NCBI GenBank assembly: GCA_913051705.1
Contig: CAJXCW010000013.1
Span: forward strand, 1-42,187
Direction: 5' to 3'
Source: an uncultured bacterium
GTDB taxonomy: Bacteria; JAAXHH01
Length of the DNA: 42,187 bases
The translations under genes and the position numbers were made by a program. The stretch's first letter is position 1. Each line of letters begins with the position of its first letter. Positions 7,913-18,301 of the stretch are shown here, piece by piece. Under the pieces are notes generated by a model. It was not told the DNA's origin and searched no databases. It saw only the letters and a program-made list of their open reading frames with translations.

Positions 7913-8923
7913 TTATCGTTGTAATTTGGTACCTTCCCCTTCTATTTGCGATTGCAGATCCTGCTTTGTTAGCCAGCTTATATGACCAGGTATGGAATGG
8001 GCAAGCGCTGCGGCTGCGTTACCATATTTGAGTGCGATTTCAAGGGTGCCCGTCAGTTTGCCGTATAAAAACCCTGCGGTGAACGCGCTGAGTGTACCCC
8101 CTGCATCAATAACCTCCATTCTGTAAATCCGGTCTTCATACAAGGTATCGGCAATGGCTATCCCTTGCCAGTTTCCGGCTCGCGGCGTCGAAAGACGATT
8201 TTCTACGACAGCCACCACATCGGCAGCAATCCGGTGTTTAATATCATAGGCCACTTCATTTAATGTTCCGCTGATGCCCCATAATGTTTCGAGCGCCCGA
8301 ACCGTGATCACAACTAAATCTGCCTCTTCTATCAGACGGACAATCAAGGAGGTCATTTGGCCATGGAACGGATGACCTTCAGGAACATCAAGGCAAACAC
8401 TGGTGATGCATCCTGAAGAGATTGGGTCGATATATTTGTTTTCAAGCCAGGGCCTATAAGCAGGATCGGCGGCCATTGATGTGGCGTCAATATGATATAC
8501 ACGGGTTTGGGTCAGCAAAGACCAGTTTACCTGCTCAGGATGAGTAGAACGAAAGGCGGAATGATCCAGGTCATACAGGAATTGCGGTAACCGGGGCGCA
8601 CTGCCTGGTTCGACATAACAGAGGCCTGTACGTCCCTCCGGCACCCGGTAAACATAACGGGTATCTACGCCGTGTTCCTGGACCTTGTTGATCACTTTCT
8701 TCCCCAACGGGGTGTCGGCTACCGCCGATAACCAGGCGGTCTGCAATCCCAGACGTTGAACACCGACAGCAACCTCCAGTGCCGCTCCGGTGACATGGAC
8801 ATCAAGAACATTAGATTGCTCCAGGCGTTCATACCGTGCCGGCGATAATCGAAGTAATCCTTCACCACATGTGACGACATCGTATGCTATATCTGTTGTC
8901 ATGGACTTTCTTATCGACTCCAA
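7913..8923 (-). CDS. PfkB-family carbohydrate kinase (2-keto-3-deoxygluconate kinase-like)
   Basis: DVVTCGEGLLRLSP...LDVHVTGAALEVAVGVQRLGLQTAWLSAVADTPLGKKV; C-terminal VIDAGGTLSAFTAGFLYGKL; adjacent to KDPG aldolase. Confidence 0.8.
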   Translation of the reverse strand: MESIRKSMTTDIAYDVVTCGEGLLRLSPARYERLEQSNVLDVHVTGAALEVAVGVQRLGLQTAWLSAVADTPLGKKVINKVQEHGVDTRYVYRVPEGRTGLCYVEPGSAPRLPQFLYDLDHSAFRSTHPEQVNWSLLTQTRVYHIDATSMAADPAYRPWLENKYIDPISSGCITSVCLDVPEGHPFHGQMTSLIVRLIEEADLVVITVRALETLWGISGTLNEVAYDIKHRIAADVVAVVENRLSTPRAGNWQGIAIADTLYEDRIYRMEVIDAGGTLSAFTAGFLYGKLTGTLEIALKYGNAAAALAHSIPGHISWLTKQDLQSQIEGEGTKLQR

Positions 8924-8945
8924 GGCCGGTCAAACAGGCTTCGTT

Positions 8946-9707
8946 TCATCGTGCCATCCGTTCAGCTGTCATCGTCAATTGGTTCAATTCATTCGTATCA
9001 AATTTGCCGTCCGACATGGCTTTCATAAACATTTGCATCAGTTGATTCGCATCACTGATTGAAGCCCGACCACGGGCCATGGCTTTGGCCAGATTACGCA
9101 CGGCCTGTCGCGCCCGCCCCTCATCGTAGTTGGGCGGCAGCATACTCATCATCTGGGCTGACATGCCTGAAGCCCGGGCTCGATTGAGTATACTCATTGT
9201 CTCTCTCGCGTTCATACCGCCCCGGGCGTACGCTCTTTGCAGGTCTCCCATCAAATCTTCAATCTGTTGTTGCAATATCGCTGGTTGTGGATCTACAGGC
9301 ATATTATCGATCGGTTCCAGGAATTTATCCATCACCGCATCGGCGATACCTGACTGTTCCGCCATATTGAACATCTGATCGAATTCCTGGTTATCGATTT
9401 TTCCATCCTCTTTGGCGTCCATATAAAATTGGCCTATATCGTAAAGATCTCCAACTCCGGCCTCGCCTTTTTTCATAGCGTCCACAGCCGCATCCGTAAA
9501 TAGTTTTGCTATTTTGATATCCTCTTCCCAACCTTCAGCGACCACTATTTCCGATTCCGCCTGCATAAATGGGATATTTTCTTGTGCCCATCGATCGATA
9601 GAGTTCCAGGTGCGATTCAGGTCAACGAAGGCCAGGATACCGCTGGCTACGGCCAGACCCATAAACAGAAGGAAGAGAAAAAGAAAGCCCCGAATTTTGC
9701 CCACCAT
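8946..9707 (-). CDS. membrane-anchored hypothetical protein with two EF-hand-like segments
   Basis: N-terminal hydrophobic anchor (GFLFLFLLFMGLAVASGILAFV); DAKEDGKIDNQEF and KAMSDGKFDTNEL. Confidence 0.7.
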   Translation of the reverse strand: MVGKIRGFLFLFLLFMGLAVASGILAFVDLNRTWNSIDRWAQENIPFMQAESEIVVAEGWEEDIKIAKLFTDAAVDAMKKGEAGVGDLYDIGQFYMDAKEDGKIDNQEFDQMFNMAEQSGIADAVMDKFLEPIDNMPVDPQPAILQQQIEDLMGDLQRAYARGGMNARETMSILNRARASGMSAQMMSMLPPNYDEGRARQAVRNLAKAMARGRASISDANQLMQMFMKAMSDGKFDTNELNQLTMTAERMAR

Positions 9708-9797
9708 ATGTGTCCTCCACGTCTTAAGGATTCATGCAAAAATAACTTACCGGTATCTCGTTTCCGAAATATCAGGCCACTTATATTTACACGAACC

Positions 9798-10628
9798 CTA
9801 AGGCTTGGTTCCCGGTTGGTTCTCCGATGCTGTATGTTTTGCCATAAAGGATGCCGGATCCTGATCAAGCTCTAAAGATTGGAGAAATTGAAGCGCTTTG
9901 AGCTCTCGAGCGTCGTCCATATGATACAGGAAAAAAGCCCGGATCATGCGGTGAATTTCCTGGCGAGATAACTTGGACGACCTGAGCCGGGCCAAGTTAT
10001 CTAATGGAAGTTTTTGAATGCGGTCCAACAGTTTTATCGTTCCAAGAGAGATTTCAAAAGCGCTGATGTCCTGTGCCTGACACTGGGGACACAAGGCCCC
10101 TCCCAGAGCCGGACTGAAACGAACAGGTGTTTCTTTCAGAGCGTGGACGCATCCAATGCAGTTGGAAAATTGCGGCGCATATCCGAACGTGGTCGCAAAT
10201 TGAAGTTGGAATCGCCAGAATACGACCTCACCGGCTACCTCAGGCAGATGATTCAAAGCATTTAGCGTCTGGATAATCAGATTAAAGAGTTCTTCACTTG
10301 GTTCTTCGCCGATGACCAGACGATTGATTAATTCCGCTACAGCGCTGGCATACGCCATTTTGGTCAGATTTTCACCCAGATACCGAAAAGTAGAGAGAAC
10401 TTCTGCCTTGCTGAGGGTTTGTAGTTCCCTGTGCTCTTTACGGCGAAAAGTTACCGAAATCAAGGTGAAGGGTTGAAAAGCGGACGCCATCTTGCTTTTC
10501 GGCTTCCGAGCGCCGCGTGCAACCACTTTCAACTTGCCGAAGTCGCGTGTGTACAGGGTAACAAGGAGACTGGAATCCCCCAGAACATTACGATATAAGA
10601 CAATAGCGTCTGTGGTCTGGATAGCCAT
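9798..10628 (-). CDS. recO: DNA repair protein RecO
   Basis: N-terminal TDAIVLYRNVLGDSSLLVTLYTRDFGKLKVVARGARKPKSKMASAFQPFTLI; CIGCVHAL..FSPALGGALCPQC. Confidence 0.92.
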   Translation of the reverse strand: MAIQTTDAIVLYRNVLGDSSLLVTLYTRDFGKLKVVARGARKPKSKMASAFQPFTLISVTFRRKEHRELQTLSKAEVLSTFRYLGENLTKMAYASAVAELINRLVIGEEPSEELFNLIIQTLNALNHLPEVAGEVVFWRFQLQFATTFGYAPQFSNCIGCVHALKETPVRFSPALGGALCPQCQAQDISAFEISLGTIKLLDRIQKLPLDNLARLRSSKLSRQEIHRMIRAFFLYHMDDARELKALQFLQSLELDQDPASFMAKHTASENQPGTKP

Positions 10629-10652
10629 AAGATTTCTGCGCCTACAATTTTT

Positions 10653-11054
10653 TTAGGGTTCGGAGGTTCCCGTGGAGTCTTCCTCGGATGAAAAACGATA
10701 GATCAATTCATCCTCACGGGTCATGCCGTGTTTCTCTCTCGCGAGTCGCTCCATTTCGAAACGAAATCGGGCATCTCCCCCGGGGGTTTCCTTCAGCAAT
10801 TCAAAATCACTGGTTAAATCAAACTTGCGCGCTTCCAGACGACTGATTTCGTCCTCCAGTTGAGATTTCCCCTGCTTGAGTTGCCACATATTATACCAGC
10901 CATAGTTTCCGCCGATGTAGAGGTAGGAAAGGACAAGGACCATGGTCGTCAATAAGATCAAACGTACAGTACTCCGACCGGATCTGGTCCGTTTCCGACG
11001 TCTGGGCGTGGTCACCTGGTCGGCGGAATATTTAAAATTGATGTGGCCTGCCAT
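10653..11054 (-). CDS. septum formation initiator (FtsB/DivIC-like)
   Basis: Single TM followed by a coiled coil, and ERLAREKHGMTREDELIYRF motif; next to eno. Confidence 0.8.
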   Translation of the reverse strand: MAGHINFKYSADQVTTPRRRKRTRSGRSTVRLILLTTMVLVLSYLYIGGNYGWYNMWQLKQGKSQLEDEISRLEARKFDLTSDFELLKETPGGDARFRFEMERLAREKHGMTREDELIYRFSSEEDSTGTSEP

Positions 11055-11070
11055 AATAGTCCCTCCGGAG

Positions 11071-12405
<1,335 letters not shown>

Positions 12406-12461
12406 TCAAGTCACTGCTTACAGAAGCAGACGGAATCACTTTCCACCCTTCCATCCCGCTT

Positions 12462-13487
12462 TTACGGTTCTTCCTGTATGGCCTTCCGTTCCCTGTTTGC
12501 TTGGGCCAGTTGGATCAGCAGTTCTTCCAGACGCCCCGAATAGGTTTCCGGGGTCAGTGTGTCTTTTTCCCGTCTTAAGGTGTTGATCTGTTCCTGAAGC
12601 GTTTCTATTTTTTTACGAAGCGCAATGGCTTCACCTGTCCCCTCAGATTGGACAGCGATCGGCGCCTGTCGTCCGAAACGAATTCTTCGGGCGAGTGCTC
12701 CGTCCGGGGCCTTGTCCCCGGGTTCCCGGCTGCCTGATTGATCTCCATTGTCATCAAGGAGCGGATGCTCTGTTGCCAGTCGACCCTGCTCCTCATACCA
12801 CTCGGCCGTTTTAAGGCGGGTGTAGTTAAACGTCTCCAGGAGCGAGACCTGACCATCTTTGTCAAGATCACTATTGACCATAGACAGTGCGGCCATAAAG
12901 TGGGCTGAAAAAACAGTGGCCAGGCGTTCGCCCCCACTTTTTGTCGCCGTGATAATAGCCCGGTTGGGGCCACTGAGAGCGTTTATATATGGTGCACTTG
13001 AACTGGCGCCATTGACGATCACCAGGTACCTTGATTTCACTTTATCCAGAAGTGTATTGAGAGCGGAAGCTGATAGGTCCGGTCCTGATATGTTCAGCTT
13101 GGCACCGCGTCCTGTGGCGCTTCCATGGCCGATAAGGATGATAAAGAGATCATCCTCAGATTGCATGCGTTGACCGAGCAGGTCGAAGGTGTTTTGTATT
13201 TCCTCAAGTGTAGATTTTCGAGCAGGAATGGCCGGATCCATATCAGGGTTCTCGACCAGTAAAAAAAGCTGATTTTCAGTAAATTTATGTTCTTCTTTCA
13301 AAACCTCGTATATGCCGCTTGACCATTGCCAATTTTGATCAACATACTGTGGCTCACCACCAATACCGGCAATGATTACGGCATACTGGACGCCGGTTGA
13401 AGACTGTAACGGTTGAACTGCCCCCACCGGTGCATTAGACCCCAGCATGATGAAACAGATCATATATAGACGGTGAATCATAGGCAT
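12462..13487 (-). CDS. secreted caspase-like (C13/C14-type fold) protein, probably catalytically inactive
   Basis: Signal peptide MPMIHRLYMICFIMLG; DDLFIILIGHGS (His motif); YLVIVNGASSSAPYI at the position of the usual Asp-x-Cys motif; Ca-loop-like DLDKDGQVSLLE; C-terminal coiled coil. The ORF extends to 13562, but the first 25 codons are an intergenic repeat. Confidence 0.7.
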   Translation of the reverse strand: MPMIHRLYMICFIMLGSNAPVGAVQPLQSSTGVQYAVIIAGIGGEPQYVDQNWQWSSGIYEVLKEEHKFTENQLFLLVENPDMDPAIPARKSTLEEIQNTFDLLGQRMQSEDDLFIILIGHGSATGRGAKLNISGPDLSASALNTLLDKVKSRYLVIVNGASSSAPYINALSGPNRAIITATKSGGERLATVFSAHFMAALSMVNSDLDKDGQVSLLETFNYTRLKTAEWYEEQGRLATEHPLLDDNGDQSGSREPGDKAPDGALARRIRFGRQAPIAVQSEGTGEAIALRKKIETLQEQINTLRREKDTLTPETYSGRLEELLIQLAQANRERKAIQEEP

Positions 13488-13498
13488 TCCTAGTGACT

Positions 13499-13557
13499 GA
13501 TCGGTGATTGGCGATTGGTGATTGAAAAACAAATCAGTCAATCGCCAATCACCGATC
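13499..13557. repeat. heptad-phased inverted repeat
   Basis: Perfect 19-bp arms GATCGGTGATTGGCGATTG / CAATCGCCAATCACCGATC, 21-nt loop. Confidence 0.95.
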
Positions 13558-13572
13558 GCCAATTTCTATCTG

Positions 13573-15933
13573 TCACGACAGGCCTTTACGACGTCGCAGA
13601 AACCATTCTACACCCAGGAAAAGAAAAATAGCTGAAAAGAGCGGGGTCGTATCTCTGAGATCACGCTCGCGGGTCATGGATGTCGTCTGCTTAACAGGTG
13701 GTATCCGATTTGTAATCGTTTGTATATCTTTAAGTGGTACGTAAACGCCCCCGGTGGACTCTGAAAGCCGTTTCAGGACATCGGCATGAAGGGTGGCATC
13801 CGTAAATTCAGCGACCGAAGCGGCCACGCTGAATCCGGTCTGATCGCGGAAGGTGATAGACGCCGGAGACCGGACCGACACCTCAACCTGGTGAATACCG
13901 CCGATTTTCGGTTGATACTCTGCTCGATAGACGCCGTTATCACCGAATGCCCAGTCCAATTGTACCGCTTCCGACTGGCCTGTAGGGCCGGTTATCTGGG
14001 CCCAGACGCTGGCCTCGTTAGCCAGTTCATAGGTGTTGTCAAAGACATGGCTTGTAATGGTGACCGCTTCATGTTCGGCATAAGACTCTTTATCCAGTGC
14101 TACGGTCACCTGGCCCGGTGAGGACAGGGCCAGCCAGCGGGCAATTTGTTGCCAGAAGCGCTCATGAGACTGATCGACCGACTCCATAAGCATTTGCCAT
14201 CGCCAGGAACTGAAAGCAGTAAACGCCATTGAGCGCCCCTTGCCATATCGTTGAATCGCCAGAATGACATTTGAGCCTTCAAGCAGGTCCGCCGCCGGAT
14301 CAATAGCCAGCACGGTAGCGCCCGGTTTGGTTAGCCCGACACGATTATAACCGGTCAGTTCCGGCATCTGATCCCATTGAGCAAGATTTTTATTCTGATC
14401 GGCGTCCAGGCGCATCAGGGCATGATTACGGCCATCCGGTGTAAGCCCCAAGCGAAACGAATGATCTACAATCCCCATGCCCCACGCATCCCCGCCGCCG
14501 GCACGTAAGCGAACCGGCAATACATCTGCAAGCGGAGTGTCCGCATAACCGCCTTCCTGAAAGCCTTGATCTCCGCCCAGCATAAGGAGTCCACCTCCAC
14601 GGATACTCACAAACTCTTCGGTCATGCTCAGTTGCTCGGGGGTAAACCAGGACGCCTCAATATCTCCCAGAATAATGGCGTCATAGGTAAATAACTCTTC
14701 TTTTTTGACCGGGTATCCGCTTCTTAGTTCTTCCGCTCCCTGAATACCCTGTCTATAGAGACGACCATCTGGAGAAATCCTGACCATAGATACCAGTTGA
14801 ACCTGCGTATCATCTTCCAGGGCACGCCGAATGAATTTGAATTCTTTCCGGGGATACCCTTCCACATAGAGGATACGTGCGGTTTTCGATCGGTTATCGA
14901 CCAGAAATCGTCGCTGGTTATTTTCTTCGATCATTTCCGTCGCCACGGTTTCTATTTCTGCGGTATACTCAAAAATCCCTGGCGAATCGGGGGATAAAGA
15001 CAGCTTGATACGCTGGGTATCCCCATCCTGCCCAAGACGCACCTGCTCGGTGCGAATAATACGGGTCCCTTCTTTAATTTTCAGATTGACCGTCCGCCCT
15101 GCGTATCCAAAACTACGAATGGTGACGAAAAGATCCGTCACCGAACCCGTAGTCACCGTTTTCGACGTGGCCACTTTCAGAACTTCAATATCCCGGGTGA
15201 CCTGCTCTTCCCCTACGCCGACCGTATAAACAGGAATTTTTTGAGATTTCAAATAGGCGGTGACATTCGCCAATTCGTCAGATCCCCAATTGGCATTGTC
15301 CGCCCCATCTGAAACCAACACAATACCGGCTAACGGCATATCTCTGAACTCACCCGCCACCTGATTAAGCGCGTTAGCTATATCCGTTGCATTGCCTTCA
15401 GCATCGAGCGTTGAAATGTCCGCAATACGTTCTATCTCTTCTGCAAAATGAAAAGTTCGTACTTTAAACCGATCCCCGAAGGCTTTCAGGATAGAATGAT
15501 CCTGGAACTGCTTCTTCACCTCATCTATGCGGGATGCGCCTTCTGAACTGCCCTGGATGCGCATACTTTTTGAATCATCAAACAATACCAGTAAAAATCC
15601 TTGTTGCGGGGTCACCTCCGAAGTGACGGCGACGGGCTCAAGCAGACAGAAGATGATCAGCAGAATCGGCAGAATTTTCAATCCGATAAATAAGCTTCGC
15701 ATCTTTGTGGAAACAGGGGCGGTCGTTCGTTGATAGAATAAAACAATCAGGCAGACCACTACGACTGCAAGCCCGAGAAAGATCCAGAGGGAGAAGGGCG
15801 TTTTGAATATCAGATGGTCTGTTTCACTGAATAGGCCGAGCATACGGAGGATAGAATCAGGCATAGAGGATCCGATGATGGAATGCGGAAGGTGGATTAT
15901 GTGGTCAACAATGTCCTCACGAGATGTTTTCAA
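13573..15933 (-). CDS. vWA / glutamine-amidotransferase-like membrane protein
   Basis: N-terminal TM helices; vWA region LLVLFDDSKSMRIQ..DIANALNQV..GIVLVSDGADN; GATase-like GGGLLMLGGDQGFQEGGYADTPLADVLPV; C-terminal TM SAIFLFLGVEWFLRRRKG. The start may be internal (about 15864). Confidence 0.8.
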   Translation of the reverse strand: MKTSREDIVDHIIHLPHSIIGSSMPDSILRMLGLFSETDHLIFKTPFSLWIFLGLAVVVVCLIVLFYQRTTAPVSTKMRSLFIGLKILPILLIIFCLLEPVAVTSEVTPQQGFLLVLFDDSKSMRIQGSSEGASRIDEVKKQFQDHSILKAFGDRFKVRTFHFAEEIERIADISTLDAEGNATDIANALNQVAGEFRDMPLAGIVLVSDGADNANWGSDELANVTAYLKSQKIPVYTVGVGEEQVTRDIEVLKVATSKTVTTGSVTDLFVTIRSFGYAGRTVNLKIKEGTRIIRTEQVRLGQDGDTQRIKLSLSPDSPGIFEYTAEIETVATEMIEENNQRRFLVDNRSKTARILYVEGYPRKEFKFIRRALEDDTQVQLVSMVRISPDGRLYRQGIQGAEELRSGYPVKKEELFTYDAIILGDIEASWFTPEQLSMTEEFVSIRGGGLLMLGGDQGFQEGGYADTPLADVLPVRLRAGGGDAWGMGIVDHSFRLGLTPDGRNHALMRLDADQNKNLAQWDQMPELTGYNRVGLTKPGATVLAIDPAADLLEGSNVILAIQRYGKGRSMAFTAFSSWRWQMLMESVDQSHERFWQQIARWLALSSPGQVTVALDKESYAEHEAVTITSHVFDNTYELANEASVWAQITGPTGQSEAVQLDWAFGDNGVYRAEYQPKIGGIHQVEVSVRSPASITFRDQTGFSVAASVAEFTDATLHADVLKRLSESTGGVYVPLKDIQTITNRIPPVKQTTSMTRERDLRDTTPLFSAIFLFLGVEWFLRRRKGLS

Positions 15934-16228
15934 AAAAGATATCTATATAAGTATTGAAACGGATAAATTGAAAAACTGTCAACTTAAAAATAACCCCGGC
16001 TACGATTTCATGTTTCAGGTTGCTACATTTAAAAAGCGGGAACCAAAAAGGATGTAAAAGAGTGTATAATCTATAAAGAGGCTATCCATATGAAGTTGAT
16101 TCTGACCTGTGCTTATTTATCTTGACAATTCATAATAGCTCGGCTAATTTGGCCTCAACTCCTTTATATCCTCTATGATCGTATGACCTTCCGGTATCCT
16201 TTAAACAGGTCGATTCCAAAAGGGAGTA

Positions 16229-16597
16229 ATGATGATCCGCATAGCACAATTGGTTATGATAACCGCCCTGATTTTCATCACCTCTGTCATACAGGCTCAG
16301 AAAGCCCCAAAGAATGTGCAGGTGTTGAAAGATCTGTCTATAAAAGAGATTAGGACCTATATGAAAGCGGTCAGTAGCGGCATTGGTGAGAAGTGTAATT
16401 ATTGTCATGATATGAAGGCATACGACAAGGATGATAAAAAGCCCAAACTGGTAGCCCGTGAATATTTGAAGCTCGTCAATGAGATCAACACACAGGTGGC
16501 GATGATAAATAAGAACGTCATGAAAAAGTCTAAACTGGAGATGGTTACCTGCTATACGTGTCATGCAGGAAGCCTTGAAATCGTGACTGAAGAATAA
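16229..16597 (+). CDS. small periplasmic di-heme c-type cytochrome (reaction-centre-cytochrome-like)
   Basis: Signal peptide; two haem sites CNYCH and CYTCH; KNVQVLKDLSIKEIRTYMKAVSSGIGEKCNYCHD. Confidence 0.8.
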   Translation: MMIRIAQLVMITALIFITSVIQAQKAPKNVQVLKDLSIKEIRTYMKAVSSGIGEKCNYCHDMKAYDKDDKKPKLVAREYLKLVNEINTQVAMINKNVMKKSKLEMVTCYTCHAGSLEIVTEE

Positions 16598-16622
16598 AGG
16601 AATTTAACATCGCTAACCTCAT

Positions 16623-16668
16623 ATTTCGGATTGCGGACATCTTTTAGATGTATTCTGCAATCCGAAAT
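16623..16668. terminator. stem-loop downstream of cytochrome gene
   Basis: ATTTCGGATTGC..ACATCT-ttt-AGATGT..GCAATCCGAAAT inverted repeat. Confidence 0.5.
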
Positions 16669-16699
16669 TTATTTCCGGTCATTTTCCTGATATAGGGCC

Positions 16700-17500
16700 A
16701 TGAATTTGAGTACGCCGACCTCACTTACATTTCTTGGAACGGCAGACGCCGTCCCTGAAGCAGGGCGGGATGTGGCCAGTTTTGTCGTTAATGGTACTCA
16801 TCTGGTAGATATGGGCTGGTACAGCACGGCTCAGATGTTCCGTTACGGCATTGATCCACTCAAAATAAAAACGATTATCTTAACGCATTGTCACCAGGAT
16901 CACTATCTCGGTTTACCCCAATTTTTCTTCTACTGGTCACAACGGTGGCGTCCTGAAATGGGTACGCCCTCTTTAACCATGATTGGTCCGGAGGATATGC
17001 TCAAAGTGCTGGAGGTGACCTGGACTTTTCTGCTGGCTGAGCGTTATCCGGAGTTTATCTGGCGTCCTGATGTGCATATTATTGAGCCCGGCGAACCATA
17101 CGAGACGGCCGATTATTCACTTTCGGCTTGCCGGACGCGGCATCCGGTGGACGGGCGGTGTTACCGTTTTGTCGATCATCGAAATGGCGTGGCGGTCGGT
17201 TTTACAGGAGATACAGCGTATCATGAACCCATCGCCGAACAGGTTCGGGATGTGGATTTACTACTTCATGACGCTACATTTCCTTTTGATTATCCTCGAA
17301 AGGGTCTGGATCAAGATGGCCATTCAACGGCTATTGATGCTGCCCGCATCGCAAAAATGGCTCAGGTTCGGACGCTTATGTTGATGCACTATCAGCTTGA
17401 CCGATGCGAAGAATCCTTAAGGCAAGCTGCGGACATATTTTCTAATGTTTCTTATGCTAAAGAAGGTCAGACGGTAGAGATTCTTCCTGCTCAAGGTTAA
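16700..17500 (+). CDS. MBL-fold metallo-hydrolase (RNase Z-like)
   Basis: FLGTADAVPEAGRDVASF; LTHCHQDHYLGL; VGFTGDTAYHEP; LLLHDATF; HSTAIDAARIAKMAQVRTLMLMHYQL. Confidence 0.85.
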   Translation: MNLSTPTSLTFLGTADAVPEAGRDVASFVVNGTHLVDMGWYSTAQMFRYGIDPLKIKTIILTHCHQDHYLGLPQFFFYWSQRWRPEMGTPSLTMIGPEDMLKVLEVTWTFLLAERYPEFIWRPDVHIIEPGEPYETADYSLSACRTRHPVDGRCYRFVDHRNGVAVGFTGDTAYHEPIAEQVRDVDLLLHDATFPFDYPRKGLDQDGHSTAIDAARIAKMAQVRTLMLMHYQLDRCEESLRQAADIFSNVSYAKEGQTVEILPAQG

Positions 17501-17507
17501 AATACTT

Positions 17508-18197
17508 ATGAAAAAAAATGTAATCATCGGTTTGATATTGGGGTTCTGTTTGATGCCCTTATCTGTAAAAGCGGCATTTGAAGGAGAGATTACGTTTCAG
17601 GTGGCATTCACAGGGGGCGATGCAAAATCTAAAGCTCAATCAGGTATGATGATGCCGAGTTCGTACGATCTTTTAATCAAAGGAAATCAACTCAAGGCCA
17701 ACATGCACGGCGGTATGATGAGCCTGATGATGGGGGAAATTATTATTGATGGCGAGAGCGGTAGAGCGTTTGCCATCAGTTCGATGCAGCGGACCGCATA
17801 TGAGATGACAGCTGATCTGTCATTAAAGGGGCAATCGAAACCTGTGATTATAGATGAAGAAGAGACATCCGTAATCGCAGGATATACCTGCAAGAAATAT
17901 AAAGTCATTCAAACAAAAACGGATGGTCAGGTCATCCAATACATGTGGATTACGGACGAGATTCAGCTTGGGAATATGGATTCGTTTGAAGGACCGTTAA
18001 AAGACAGCATGCCATTTTTGATAGAAGGCATTACAGGGTTTCCATTAAAGATCGTGACGACGCTGCCTGGCGTATCCATGGTAATGACATTGAGTGCGAA
18101 CAAGGTCAGCCCCGGATCAATTGATCCGTCTATGTTTGCTGTGCCTGCCGGATATGACATTAAGCCATTTGATCCAAGCACAATGTTCGGGAATTAA
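17508..18197 (+). CDS. DUF4412-like exported protein
   Basis: Signal peptide; AFEGEITFQV; VIAGYTCKKYKV..YMWITDEI pattern. Confidence 0.65.
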   Translation: MKKNVIIGLILGFCLMPLSVKAAFEGEITFQVAFTGGDAKSKAQSGMMMPSSYDLLIKGNQLKANMHGGMMSLMMGEIIIDGESGRAFAISSMQRTAYEMTADLSLKGQSKPVIIDEEETSVIAGYTCKKYKVIQTKTDGQVIQYMWITDEIQLGNMDSFEGPLKDSMPFLIEGITGFPLKIVTTLPGVSMVMTLSANKVSPGSIDPSMFAVPAGYDIKPFDPSTMFGN

Positions 18198-18230
18198 TTG
18201 AGAAGGATCGTCCACTCAAACAGTCCTGAG

Positions 18231-18278
18231 TTTAACCACGGAGGTTCCGTGCCTCCCTTCCGTGGTTTATTTTTTTTA
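18231..18278 (+). terminator. Rho-independent terminator
   Basis: AACCACGGAGGttccgtgCCTCCcttCCGTGGTT stem followed by a T-run. Confidence 0.8.
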
Positions 18279-18301
18279 GTATTCCACTACCTATCATAAT
18301 A

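Noticed and set aside
16130-16564. 144-aa minus-strand ORF
   Set aside because: It is antisense to the di-heme cytochrome, which has CxxCH motifs and a signal peptide.
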